DNA from: JAGQOZ01 sp041399205
GTDB taxonomy: Bacteria > Planctomycetota > Planctomycetia > Pirellulales > Pirellulaceae
DNA: 57,424 bases
Direction of reading: 5' to 3'
Assembly: GCA_041399205.1 (NCBI GenBank)
Contig: JAWKTK010000035.1
Coordinates: 1-57,424, forward strand
In this document: one piece after another, positions 21,236 to 30,304 of the stretch
Position numbering within the stretch: position 1 is the stretch's first letter
How the letters are laid out: each line of letters begins with the position of its first letter
The notes under the pieces: generated by a model
The model's database searches: none
What the model was told of the DNA's origin: nothing
The model's input: the letters and a program-made list of their open reading frames with translations, nothing else
Made by a program: the position numbers and the translations under genes

Positions 21236-22384
21236 ATGAAACGAATCAGCAGATTGTTTACACGTTGTAACCGGCCAACTTTCGAGAGTCTTGAACGACG
21301 CGCTATGCTAACCACCTACTTTGTCGATGGTGCCGCGGCGGCCGGCGGAACAGGTGGTCCGAATGACCCATTTGATACGATTCAGAAGGCCATCGTAGCG
21401 GCCGAGGCATCAAATGGTCCCGACTCAGTTCATATTAGCTCGGGAATTTACAATGAAAACCTGGTCATTGAAGACTCTGGAAAACTGACGATCCAGGGCA
21501 ATGGTGCCACCGTCAAGTCGGCGGCGGGTGACGAAGAACATACCATCGAAATTGACGATTCAGCTCACATCACGATTCGGGATCTGGTTGTCGTCGATGG
21601 CGACGATGGAATTCGAGCCGACAACGTGGGTTCGCTCAAACTGGTTAACGTTCAGGCTTCCGGCAACGACGACGAAGGTGTGCAGGCGGAAGGCATTGAC
21701 AATCTAACTCTTATCGATGTCGATATCACTGGCAACGGTGATCGAGGCGTCGATGCGGAGGACATTGGTAAGATTCGACTTGTTGATGCAAATCTCTCCG
21801 ACAATGCCGATGACGGCTTGAGGGTCGTGAATGCCGACGACGTTCAAATTATCGGCGGTACGTATAACGGTTCCAGCGACGGCGACGGAATTGACTTGGA
21901 GGTGATCGCTTCAATCGACATTCGAAACATCACCGCAAGTAACAACAGTGACGAAGGGCTTGAAGTGGACGATAGCGGCCAGATCAAAGTCATGGGTGGC
22001 AATTACAACAACAACGGAGGGGCCGGGCTGGATATTGATGATACATTGGACATTCGAATCGCGGGGATTGCTGCGATCGGTAATGGTGACCACGGACTAC
22101 AGATTGAAGTTGAAGATGATGCAGACGACGATGATATTGTGGTCATTAGACGCGTAAATATCACCAACAGTGTTTTCTCCAACAACGTTGGCGATGGCAT
22201 TCAAATCATGGAAGAAGATGGTACGACCGTAGAAGACGTTAAGATTACCAACGTAGTCGTCGCGAATAATACGGAATTCGAACCAGGCGACGGTGGGCAT
22301 GGATTGTTCATTGACATTTCCGGCGAATTATCGCTCAGGAATGTCACATCCGAAGATAATGATGTCGCGGACGTCTTGCCCTAA
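21236..22384 (+). CDS. right-handed parallel beta-helix surface protein with LEPR-XLL-type N-terminus
   Basis: A 382-residue acidic protein. The ATG at 21236 starts MKRISRLFTRCNRP followed by FESLERRAMLT, the LE-x-LE-x-R-x-ML type motif at the N-terminus of many giant planctomycete surface proteins. The body has about a dozen beta-helix rungs with recurring ITGNGDRGVD, NNSDEGLEVDDSG and NNGGAGLDIDD patterns, typical of pectate-lyase-fold/NosD-like solenoids. A poly-acidic stretch (EVEDDADDDD) suggests Ca binding or adaptation to salt. No catalytic residues of a lyase are obvious, so an adhesive or structural role is more likely. An in-frame codon at 21116 would add 40 residues that look non-coding. 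Confidence 0.82.
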   Translation: MKRISRLFTRCNRPTFESLERRAMLTTYFVDGAAAAGGTGGPNDPFDTIQKAIVAAEASNGPDSVHISSGIYNENLVIEDSGKLTIQGNGATVKSAAGDEEHTIEIDDSAHITIRDLVVVDGDDGIRADNVGSLKLVNVQASGNDDEGVQAEGIDNLTLIDVDITGNGDRGVDAEDIGKIRLVDANLSDNADDGLRVVNADDVQIIGGTYNGSSDGDGIDLEVIASIDIRNITASNNSDEGLEVDDSGQIKVMGGNYNNNGGAGLDIDDTLDIRIAGIAAIGNGDHGLQIEVEDDADDDDIVVIRRVNITNSVFSNNVGDGIQIMEEDGTTVEDVKITNVVVANNTEFEPGDGGHGLFIDISGELSLRNVTSEDNDVADVLP

Positions 22385-22410
22385 CCAGCTGTTTGGTGGC
22401 CTTAACCTTG

Positions 22411-22437
22411 TTGCCGCAAGCTTTCGCCTTGCGGCAG
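22411..22437 (+). terminator. stem-loop after beta-helix gene
   Basis: TTGCCGCAAG, a 7-nt loop and CTTGCGGCAG make a 10-bp stem with one G-T pair, 27 bp after the stop codon. A short CTTTT follows some 10 bp later. Likely a terminator. Confidence 0.55.
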
Positions 22438-22543
22438 CCAGCGACTTTTCCGATCCTGGCCGCCCATGAGTTTAGCTGAGCAAGGGAAATACTGAATCTC
22501 TATCCAATTCGCTGAACATCATTCGCACCACGGAGTGCAAATT

Positions 22544-24425
22544 GTGATCGTACAGAGACCTCTTGTGGCATTCGCGCTAATTTCGGCTGTCGTGTCAACT
22601 GGCTGGGCTGAGATCGTTCGGTGTGACACGCGAGAGGTGATTCCGGGAACGGAGTTGATAACACTGGGCCCAGAGGTTGACTTGAGCGGTTGGTTCCAGG
22701 AATCGCACAATCTGCGGTATGCTCAACTTGACGGCATCGATTTGTCGCAGGCGATTTTCCAAAACGCCTGGTTAGACCACGCCGATTTCAGTTCGTCCAT
22801 GCTTGGGCATGCGAACCTTTCCTACACGAACCTGACCGGGGCCAATCTGTCCGGTGTAAATTTATCGAGTGCCGTCATGTTTTCTTCAACGCTTACCGAC
22901 GCGAATTTGGCGGGGGCGGTGGTGACGGCGACCAATTTGTCCGGCACTACCTCACGAGGACTCACTGCCGATCAGTTTTACGCGACTCAAAGCTACGCCG
23001 CGAAAAACCTCTATGGAATCGGTCTCGGAGACAATGATCTCACCGCTTGGGATTTGAGCGGGCAGAATCTCACGAATGCCAATTTTTCGGGGTCCACGCT
23101 CACAGACGCAAACCTAGCTAAATCCAATTTGGCAAGCGCCTTTATGTGGGGTTGTGATCTCACGGGCGTCAACCTTTCAGAGGCCAGTCTAGCGGGCGCG
23201 CACGTCTCAGATACTAACTTGGTGGGCGCTGACCTGACCGGGGCGAATCTGACGAGTGCTAACTTGTCACGTTCTGTGCTCATCGACGCGAGTTTTACGA
23301 TGGCTCTGGTAGTGGGAACGGAATTGACAGAAACAAGCTCTCGTGGATTTACCGCGACCCAGCTATACGCGACCCAAAGCTACGCCTCAAAAGACCTCCA
23401 CGGAATCGGACTGGCATCAAACGACCTCACCGCTTGGGATTTTAGCGGGCAGAATCTCACGAATGCCGATTTTTCGGGGTCCACGCTCACAGACGCAAAC
23501 CTGACGAGGGCGAACCTATCAAGAGCCAGATTAAGTTCCAAGCTCGCGGGTGCCGATCTAACAGGTGCAGTGGTAAGAGGTACAGATTTGGCCGGTACCA
23601 CATCTCAGGGCTTCACGGCGGCACAATTTTATTCGACTCAGAGCTATGTGGAAAAAGACCTACAAGGGATCCAGCTCTCGTACAATGACCTCGCCGGATG
23701 GGATCTCAGCGGACAGAATCTTTCAAGTGCCGACTTGCGTTATGCGACTTTCCGAGGCGTGAACTTGGCCGGGGCAAATCTCAATACTGCCAATCTTGAA
23801 TCTGCCGTTGATCTCGAATTGGTGGCGGCAACTTTTTCGCCCTTCGGCGACCTATAATCAATGGACCGTATTCCCATTAAGAATTCGACCCATCGCATCG
23901 GCTCGCATACATTCCCGTCTCGGTTGGGTGACTTTGACGGAGATGGTGGCTTTGAAATCGATGACATTGATTTGCTGCAAGCCAGAATTCTCGATCTTTA
24001 TTCAGATCCGTCTTGGTTGCCCGATGCAATGTTCGATTTGAACAATGACGGCAATGTGACACAAAGATGATCTCGATTTTTTGAGTCACAGATTTTAAGC
24101 GTACCTGGATTGGCGACGCTAATCTAGACGGTCAATTCAATGCCACCGACCTCGTGCTAGTCTTCCAGGCCGGCCATGCAGAAGACTTCCCGGTTGGCGT
24201 CAACGAAGACATGATTACAAGCAACTCCGTGTGGTCCACGGGGGACTGGAGCACTGACGGTGATTTTAATTCAAGCGACTTGGTGCTGGCATTCCAGGAC
24301 GGTGGCTACGAACAAGGACCTCGCGCCGGTGTGCAAGCCGTGCCAGAACCGGCATCTTCGGTGCTGTGGTTGCTGAGTCTATTATCCGTTGTGATTCCTT
24401 CGGAGGTAGGAACCCTCGCGCGTAG
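22544..24425 (+). CDS. secreted pentapeptide-repeat protein with dockerin loops and PEP-CTERM, several frame breaks
   Basis: The GTG at 22544 sits 8 bp after GGAG; a GTG at 22535 is also possible. A signal peptide (LVAFALISAVVSTGWAE) precedes a pentapeptide solenoid rich in ANLSG/ADLTG repeats. Three larger repeats carry QFYATQSY, K-x-L-x-GI and NDLTAWD-SGQNL. The frame is open to a TAA at 23855. Reading across frames beyond it recovers ATYNQWTVFP, FDPSHRLAYIPVSV and GDFDGDGGFEIDDIDLL, a standard planctomycete C-terminal region. Then come GDANLDGQFNATDLVLVFQ and the shared WSTDGDFNSSDLVLAFQDGG/VPEP cassette, ending NPRA. At least four indels occur between 23840 and 24410. It could be a real pseudogene; three indels within 90 bp of otherwise conserved sequence argue for errors. 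Confidence 0.75.
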
Positions 24426-24500
24426 CGGGATCATGGGTTCGAGTGACATCGGCTGGGACCGTTGCGTGTTGACTCCACTCGCATGCAACGCGTTCCAGCC
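24120..24500 (+). repeat. homogenised C-terminal cassette, copy D (diverged)
   Basis: The first loop region is diverged. From about 24240 through the anchor and the 3' flank it matches copies A, C and E. Confidence 0.75.
24460..24490. terminator. stem-loop in 3' flank, third copy
   Basis: Same CGTTGCGTG/CATGCAACG hairpin as at 4838 and 16448, here after the pentapeptide-repeat gene and facing the sigma remnant. Confidence 0.4.
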
Positions 24501-24593
24501 GATCCACTTTCCCGCTACGGTATCATTCAAAGCATTTCGCGCAGCGCAGAGTTCTCTTCGGCAACGAAACGCAAAACTCTTTGCAGGCCACCA

Positions 24594-24780
24594 TCCTCAA
24601 GTAGGCCTCATGGACCAGCGCCGTCGTCTGCAGCGAATCGGGTGGTAATCGGGCGACCACTGTTCGCGCATCGAGACTTGGCCATCCGAAGCAGTTCGTC
24701 GTACACCAATTCAGCATTTCGTTCGAAGCGATGGCATCACCCTGCGTCAGTCATTCGTCGAATTCTTCCGCCTTGGTCAT
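24594..24780 (-). pseudogene. 5' remnant of an ECF sigma gene
   Basis: Nearly identical to the first 60 or so codons of sigma 4 and its upstream region. It keeps the start (ATG at 24780), the YDEL-like segment and SLQTTALVHEAYLRM, with small indels, and then stops matching. Region 4 and the expected kinase are absent. It shows that a fifth sigma-kinase-surface unit existed here and lost most of its regulatory half. Confidence 0.8.
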
Positions 24781-24823
24781 GGTCACGGTTCTCCCGAATT
24801 CGGATTACACCGGAAAATTTCGT

Positions 24824-24851
24824 GGGAATTCTGCGACGTTCTTTTCGCATG
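24824..24851 (+). promoter_or_regulatory. candidate ECF promoter motif, GGGAAT-N16-CGCATG
   Basis: Copy of the element at 20747, here about 97 bp upstream of surface protein 5. It remains although the adjacent sigma gene is truncated, so the gene may be driven by one of the other sigma factors. Confidence 0.42.
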
Positions 24852-24947
24852 TGAAAGGTAGGGATGTCTTTGGCACGAGATCGTTCGGACATCGATACGG
24901 GATAAGGATCGAATAATTCACACAATTTCGACGGGAAAGAAAATTCC

Positions 24948-26619
24948 ATGCGACCCAAAAACACGTTTTGGCTACTCTGCGTTCCGATAGCTGTGACTCT
25001 GCTACACAGCTTTGCCACCACTAAGAGGTTTTGTATGACAACTTGGATAACGTGCGACCCTACGAACAGGATGATTTGGCTTACGCCTCTTGGCTGACGT
25101 GAAGTATGCACAGCAGTTCTTCTTGGGAGATCAAACGAATATTGACCAAGTGACCGTTCTCTTAACACGCCCGCAAGCGGGGACAACGGGTGACGTTCGA
25201 TTCGAATTATGGCGTGACGACGGTAACGGACGGCCAATGCCCGTCGGTGATCCAACTGGAAAGATCGCAGACCTTGGCTCCGTTTTGAAGATTGAAAATA
25301 CCGTACCCGTCGGAAGTTCGGTGCATTCCTCGACAATCTTGTTTTGGGGCTCGAACCCAATCAACCGTACTGGATTGTCACCGATCATTCCGCCGTTCGC
25401 GGAACAAATATCAGTCGCAACTCTACGGAGCAGACCCTCGGTTTCAGACCCACCAGGCAGTACGGCCAACGGTGCGGGATTCTTGCGAGGCTACCAAGGC
25501 TCAAGTGATCCATGGCTAGATCTTACCGACTTCTTCGGCCTCAGTCATTTCTACCAAGCACTCAAAATCGAAGCGATGGAAGTGGCTGAACCGCAAACGG
25601 TAGCGTTGTTCGACAATCTTGAGTTCCCATTTGATAAAGTAGATGTCGGTCCCAGATTTGACAGCCGCAGAGAGACGCTTGCGCAACAATTCGTAACTGG
25701 AAACACTGACAACATCAGTAGTATTGCCTTACGTCTACAGCGAGTCGGATCGCCTAGCGGTAATGTCATGGTCGAGATCTGGGAGGATGGTGGGCAAGGC
25801 GAACCAGGTACTTTGATTTCGACTGTGGGCAGCTTTGACGTCGCTACCCTATCGACAACTCCCGAGGTGCTGGAGTTTGACGCTCTGATCACGCAGCTTA
25901 GTCCCAATTCTCGCTACCACCTAGTGTTGAACAACGAAGACACAAACATCTCATCCGCAAATAATTCCTATAAGTTCGGAGTTCGTGGCCATACGAGTGA
26001 TGTGCAGGACGAAGGGACCAATGGAGCGGCAATGACGCTCGTTACCGATACTGGTGGCAACTGGCGAATCCTTTCAGATCCGTCCTTCTTTGGCTGCAAT
26101 CCTACCAACGGACATTGCCCCAACTTCCTCCACATGTCGATCGAAGCGGTTCAGGTTGTGGGCGATTGGGACTTCGACGGAGAATTCTCGACAGTTGACA
26201 TCGACATGCTCAGCAGTCAAGTTCGCCACGTTCCGAGTGATCGTTCGTTCGACCTGAACAACGACGGGATGCTCGATCAAACGGATCGCACACACTGGGT
26301 CCACAACCTTGCCAACACCTTTTTCGGCGATGCGAACCTGGACGGAGAATTCAACAGCAGCGACATGACGCTGGTTTTCAGCGCCGCTGAATACGAAGAC
26401 AACATCACGCTCAATTCCACTTGGGCCGAAGGCGATTGGAATGGCGATGGTGATTTTGATTCCAGTGATCTCATTCTGGCGTTTCAAGACGGCGGCTACG
26501 AACAAGGGCCTCGCGCCGGCGTGCAAGCCGTGCCAGAACCGGCGTCTTCGATGTTGTGGTTGCTGAGTCTATTATCCGTTGTGATTCCGCTTCGGAGAAT
26601 TCGCAACCTTCGCTCGTAG
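24948..26619 (+). CDS. secreted dockerin-like PEP-CTERM protein (surface protein 5), frame breaks
   Basis: The ATG at 24948 begins a signal peptide (MRPKNTFWLLCVPIAV). Indels near 25025 and 25090 separate it from VLYDNLDNVRPYEQDD and DVKYAQQFFLGDQTNIDQV. A compensating pair near 25310 and 25440 hides the true reading DNLVLGLEPNQPYWIVTDHS, which matches surface protein 2. Two choice-of-anchor-like domains are in tandem: the first resembles protein 2, the second (VALFDNLEFPFDKV to LHMSIEAV) is of the protein 1/3 type. Dockerin loops (DFDGEFSTVDIDML, DLNNDGMLD, DANLDGEFN, DWNGDGDFD) and PEP-CTERM (VPEP, helix, RRIRNLRS) follow. It is divergent from the sigma remnant. Confidence 0.82.
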
Positions 26620-26690
26620 CAGGAACACGGAGGTTCGAGTGAAATAGGCCGGGACCGTAACGTGTGGCTCCACGGGCAACGAACGTGTTC
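26311..26690 (+). repeat. homogenised C-terminal cassette, copy E
   Basis: Coding cassette, stop and a degraded version of the 3' flank. The hairpin arms are mutated here. A short second echo of the anchor-coding sequence (GTGCCAGAACCGTCGTC) follows at about 26720. Confidence 0.8.
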
Positions 26691-26852
26691 CGGTCTATTT
26701 CCTTTCGAACATAGGGTAAGCCGTGCCAGAACCGTCGTCCCGGGCGCTGTCGCTGTTGAGCCTAACATTCTGTGTGATTTTGATTCGGCGAGTTGTTTCG
26801 GATTGTTCTGTGTGATGTCCTTGGCGAACTGAAGTTTTTTTCAATTTTCTCT

Positions 26853-26880
26853 GGGAAATTCAACGGTGGTTTTTCGCATA
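26853..26880 (+). promoter_or_regulatory. candidate ECF promoter motif, GGGAAA-N16-CGCATA
   Basis: Perfect consensus, 66 bp upstream of the ATG at 26946, which is the best promoter-like distance among the copies. CAATTTT upstream and TTTTTCGCATATT are shared with 20966. Confidence 0.5.
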
Positions 26881-26945
26881 TTCAATCAGAGACCGGAAGC
26901 TCCGTCTCTCACTAAGCAATTTCTAACCGTCAATGAAAGGCAACC

Positions 26946-27839
26946 ATGATGAAATCGATCAACCCGTTCTGCTTCTTTCCCACGCTGGCAAGTCTTTTCC
27001 CGGTGTTGTTCGCCGTGACAGGATTGACTATCGCAACCGCCTCGGTCCAAGCTCAGGTTTTCCCGCCCGATGCGATCGTCGAAGGCAAGAATTTAACCGA
27101 CTGGGTGGCCGAGATTCACAACTGGGAATGGTGGTACGTCGATCAGGGATTGTCCGACGAGGAAGCTCGGAACGTTCCTCCCAGCGGATTGGCCGCTGCC
27201 AACAACGACGGTTCTGTCTACTTTCGCGCGGGATACTTCTTTCCGCTTGACTTGCCGATTAACGACAGCTTTCTGGTTCCGGCAGATCGCCCCATTCTGC
27301 AGCGTGCACTCGACTTTGCCTGGGACATAGCGCCGCAAGATCTGGATGCTCGCGGGCTACCGTCGGCGCTAACCGGTGACCCGATGGTTGATTTTGGACA
27401 GCCTGATCCAGACGCGTTGCTGGCCGAGCTTGCTTTGCTTAACGACGAATTCGTCGAGGATCTGGACGGGGCCGGGCCGTTGGTTGCGGAAATTGGCGGC
27501 GAGCTGTTTACGCAAGAGCGACTCGCTGCACAGCGAGTGAGCTTTCAGTCTACTGTGACCATCGGCAACAATCCTTGGGAAATCCCTCCTGGTGATTGGC
27601 TGCAAGTCGTCGACGGCTTTTGGTTCATGCTCGAACCGCTCGCGCCCGGCGAGCAAATCACGGTTCGTCTCGGGCGAAATGATGCGAATGGCAATTTTGT
27701 ACCGGACCTTACCAACACGTTCACCGCAGTTCCGGAGCCAAATTCGCATGCGCTGATCATTGCGGCGGCAACGTTTGCGTGTCTATTCATGCGAAGACCG
27801 AGGACCTGCTCAAGACATCGGAGGACGTCGATCAACTGA
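26946..27839 (+). CDS. secreted PEP-CTERM protein of unknown function
   Basis: A 297-residue protein with a signal peptide (FPVLFAVTGLTIATASVQAQ). A Trp-rich N-terminal part (LTDWVAEIHNWEWWYVDQGLSDEEAR) and a mixed central domain are not recognised. The C-terminus has AVPEPNSHALIIAAATFACLFMRRPR, a PEP-CTERM signal, followed by 10-15 extra residues. A purine-rich GAAAGG lies upstream. It has no dockerin loops, unlike the other secreted proteins. It follows surface protein 5 on the same strand with its own candidate promoter. Confidence 0.82.
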   Translation: MMKSINPFCFFPTLASLFPVLFAVTGLTIATASVQAQVFPPDAIVEGKNLTDWVAEIHNWEWWYVDQGLSDEEARNVPPSGLAAANNDGSVYFRAGYFFPLDLPINDSFLVPADRPILQRALDFAWDIAPQDLDARGLPSALTGDPMVDFGQPDPDALLAELALLNDEFVEDLDGAGPLVAEIGGELFTQERLAAQRVSFQSTVTIGNNPWEIPPGDWLQVVDGFWFMLEPLAPGEQITVRLGRNDANGNFVPDLTNTFTAVPEPNSHALIIAAATFACLFMRRPRTCSRHRRTSIN

Positions 27840-27982
27840 TCGAACAGGTCAAGTCCCAGTACTCGCTCAGCCACGAAGCGGCAGCAACCGACCGACTGTC
27901 TGGGGTTAGATGCCACAACGACTCAGCATGAATCCTGGGCTGCTATCACCGCTTCTTCGCGGCTACCGGTGCGATCGTCTTC

Positions 27983-28070
27983 GAACTGCGGGCTGACGCC
28001 CGCAGCTGAATGCTTCCACCGCTTCGCCGTTAAGAATCGGTCCCCCAGCCGCGAAGCGGCGATGTCCCGC
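27983..28070. repeat. REP-like palindromes upstream of cas1
   Basis: CTGCGGGCTGACGCCCGCAG at about 27988 and GCCGCGAAGCGGC at about 28048 are two hairpin types. Both recur at 30.3-31.4 kb around the RAYT gene. Confidence 0.75.
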
Positions 28071-28325
28071 AGACACCATCTTGCGAATCTTGGCTCAAAC
28101 ACATTTGGAACAAGCGGTGGTCGTACGCTTTGCAAGCGAATTCGCCATCGGTGACTACTTGTGATGCCGATCGAACAATCATGCAACCACTCGACTTCTT
28201 CTCAGATCAACTGTGAACGTGCAAGAAATGCACTGACGCAGTCAGATTGACGACGGAACCGCGCTATTGTTCGAAGTTTGAATGCTTGAACCGGATTTCG
28301 TGCGCAAAGTCGGCGTGGCATGTGT

Positions 28326-28343
28326 CGTCATGTGCACATGACG
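28326..28343. promoter_or_regulatory. 18-bp perfect palindrome
   Basis: CGTCATGTGCACATGACG is its own reverse complement. It is of operator size for a dimeric regulator. It lies about 540 bp before cas1 with no gene clearly attached, so its function is open. Confidence 0.3.
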
Positions 28344-28884
28344 CTCACTGCTGGTTTGGTAATCGGCATTGAAAACGCCGCTTACCACCGGTTCGACCGT
28401 GTACACGAACAAGCGTCCTATCGAGGCCGCCAGCGTTGTCGGGCGTGATCAGACTGATGACGTTTTTAACCGTCCCGGACTGTCGGCGGTGATTTTCACC
28501 GCTGCGGAAACGGACAAACTGCGGATCGTATGCAGAAGACGCTTCGGCCCAAGGCGTGGACGGTCGATAATCGACGAGTTCCAGAACGGAAATTGTTGTC
28601 GCTAGTCGGTCGCTCCTCGCCCTGATTGTCGCGAGTGCCAGGGCGATTATCGACTGGATCTTGTGGCACCGTCTTTTCCGAATCAAGCACCGGCCTACTA
28701 GTGTCGAGACTCCGTTCTAGGTTTTCCTTTAGGCCCAACTCTGCACCGCCGGGCCTACACGATTATTCTCTATTCGCACAAGAAACGTGATGAAATTTCG
28801 TGTTTTTCTAATTTCCGTGACCAAACGTGTCCACCGGTTTCTCCACACTAACGATTGGTGTACATTTTTCAGCATGAGGGGATC

Positions 28885-29961
28885 ATGCAACTCGTTATCA
28901 ACACACGCGGAACCAGTCTTCGTCGTCGCAAGGAGCGATTCTTGCTGCGGCGCCAAGATGTCACTCACGAATTTGCTGCAGCCAAGGTCGACACCATTGT
29001 TGTCGCGACCGGCGTGCACTTCACCAGCGACGTTATCCAACTGGCCAATCAACATAACGTCGACATTGTGTTCTTGGATAGATCGGGCATGCCTACGTCT
29101 CGAGTATGGCAATGTAAACTCGGCAGCACGGCCAGTATTCGTCGTCGTCAGTTGGAAGTCGCCGAAACCGATGAAGGGCTTCAGATCGCCGCCGAATGGG
29201 TCGGCGGCAAAATTGATAACCAAGTTCGCTTCTTAACCGAATTGGCCAAACGCCGCCCCGCCGATAAGACCGACATCGAATCGGTCATCACATCGCTTAA
29301 TGATTTGCGACAGAAGATTGGTGGCTTGTCGGGCGTTGTGTCCGAACAACGCGGTACGCTGATGGGCTGGGAAGGCACGGCCGGACGTATCTACTTTGAT
29401 TGTCTTTCAAAGATCTTGCCCGCCGAATATCGCTTTTCGGGCCGCAGTCGCCAACCCGCCGTTGATCCATTCAACGCCATGCTCAATTACGGCTACGGTG
29501 TGCTCTATTCGCACGTGGAAATCGCCTTGATCTTGGCCGGTCTCGATCCGTTCATCGGCTTTCTGCACACCGACAACTACAACAAACGCTCGCTGGTCTT
29601 CGACATGATCGAGCCGTTTCGCATTATTGCCGAACGCGCCACCGTGTTGTTCTTCACGGGACGACGAGTCAAGAAAGAGTTCTTCCGCGAAGTCCCCGGC
29701 GGCATCGAACTCGCGCCCGATGGCCGCGCGGCGCTGATCAGCAATCTAAACGAACGCTTGGACAAGGCCGTCAAGTATCCGGTGCAACGAATCAAAAAAC
29801 CGGGCGGCAAGAAATTTCGACGCGTCAAGCTCCGAGCGACCATCCAGCACGAAGCTCATGCGCTGGCCAACCGACTGCTCGGGCGAAATGACTTGCCCAA
29901 GATCGTTGACTCCGATTCGCTGTTCGGCGAGGGCCAAACGGATTCCGGGAGCACTACATGA
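28885..29961 (+). CDS. cas1: CRISPR-associated endonuclease Cas1
   Basis: A 358-residue integrase of the CRISPR adaptation complex. The ATG at 28885 follows GAGGGG and gives the standard N-terminus MQLVINTRGTSLRRR. The N-terminal beta domain includes VVATGVHFTSDVIQLANQHNVDI. The catalytic core has Glu163 in GWEGTAGRIYF, His228 in LHTDNYNKRSL and Glu243 in FDMIEPFR, the expected metal-binding set. With Cas2 it inserts new spacers. The frame is intact. The Cas2 start follows 49 bp after the stop. It stands about 10 kb from cas4 and the array, separated by a transposase insertion region. Confidence 0.96.
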   Translation: MQLVINTRGTSLRRRKERFLLRRQDVTHEFAAAKVDTIVVATGVHFTSDVIQLANQHNVDIVFLDRSGMPTSRVWQCKLGSTASIRRRQLEVAETDEGLQIAAEWVGGKIDNQVRFLTELAKRRPADKTDIESVITSLNDLRQKIGGLSGVVSEQRGTLMGWEGTAGRIYFDCLSKILPAEYRFSGRSRQPAVDPFNAMLNYGYGVLYSHVEIALILAGLDPFIGFLHTDNYNKRSLVFDMIEPFRIIAERATVLFFTGRRVKKEFFREVPGGIELAPDGRAALISNLNERLDKAVKYPVQRIKKPGGKKFRRVKLRATIQHEAHALANRLLGRNDLPKIVDSDSLFGEGQTDSGSTT

Positions 29962-30010
29962 ATTCAGCGACACCAAAAACAACCGCCAATTTCCGGGAGT
30001 CACACGATCG

Positions 30011-30298
30011 ATGTTAGCACTGGTGATTTACGACATCAGCCAAGACAAGGCACGCAAGAAGGTTGCCGATCACTTGCTGGACTTGGGCTTGGTTCGCACG
30101 CAATACAGCGTCTTCTTGGGAACCGTCGACAAGAACCGACTGGACGAATTGGTTTTGTTCGCAGAATCACAGCTTGCAGAAACCGACAAGCTGTATGTGA
30201 TTCCTGTTCAGCGAGACGACCTATCGACCGCCAGAGTTGTGGGCTCGGGATTCGACGAACAATTGGTAACCGACGAGATTTTGACGAAGGTGATTTGA
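30011..30298 (+). CDS. cas2: CRISPR-associated protein Cas2
   Basis: A 95-residue protein with the ferredoxin-like fold. MLALVIYDISQDKARKKVADHL carries the first-strand aspartate, and RTQYSVFLGTVDKNRLDEL and DKLYVIPVQRDDL follow. It is the dimeric scaffold of the Cas1-Cas2 integrase. The ATG at 30011 is the only start giving the canonical N-terminus. Frame intact; length normal for the family. Confidence 0.95.
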   Translation: MLALVIYDISQDKARKKVADHLLDLGLVRTQYSVFLGTVDKNRLDELVLFAESQLAETDKLYVIPVQRDDLSTARVVGSGFDEQLVTDEILTKVI

Positions 30299-30304
30299 AT
30301 GATG

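Larger units (their letters stand above)
27840..28884. other. gene-poor spacer before cas1
   Basis: No open frame here has recognisable domains. It contains REP-like palindromes near 27985-28065 and an 18-bp perfect palindrome at 28326. The frames at 28345-28740 overlap on both strands and look non-coding. An AT-richer stretch just before cas1 (28770-28880) may hold its promoter. Confidence 0.55.

Noticed and set aside
28345..28740. Overlapping frames on both strands before cas1
   Set aside because: None shows a conserved motif or a convincing ribosome binding site.
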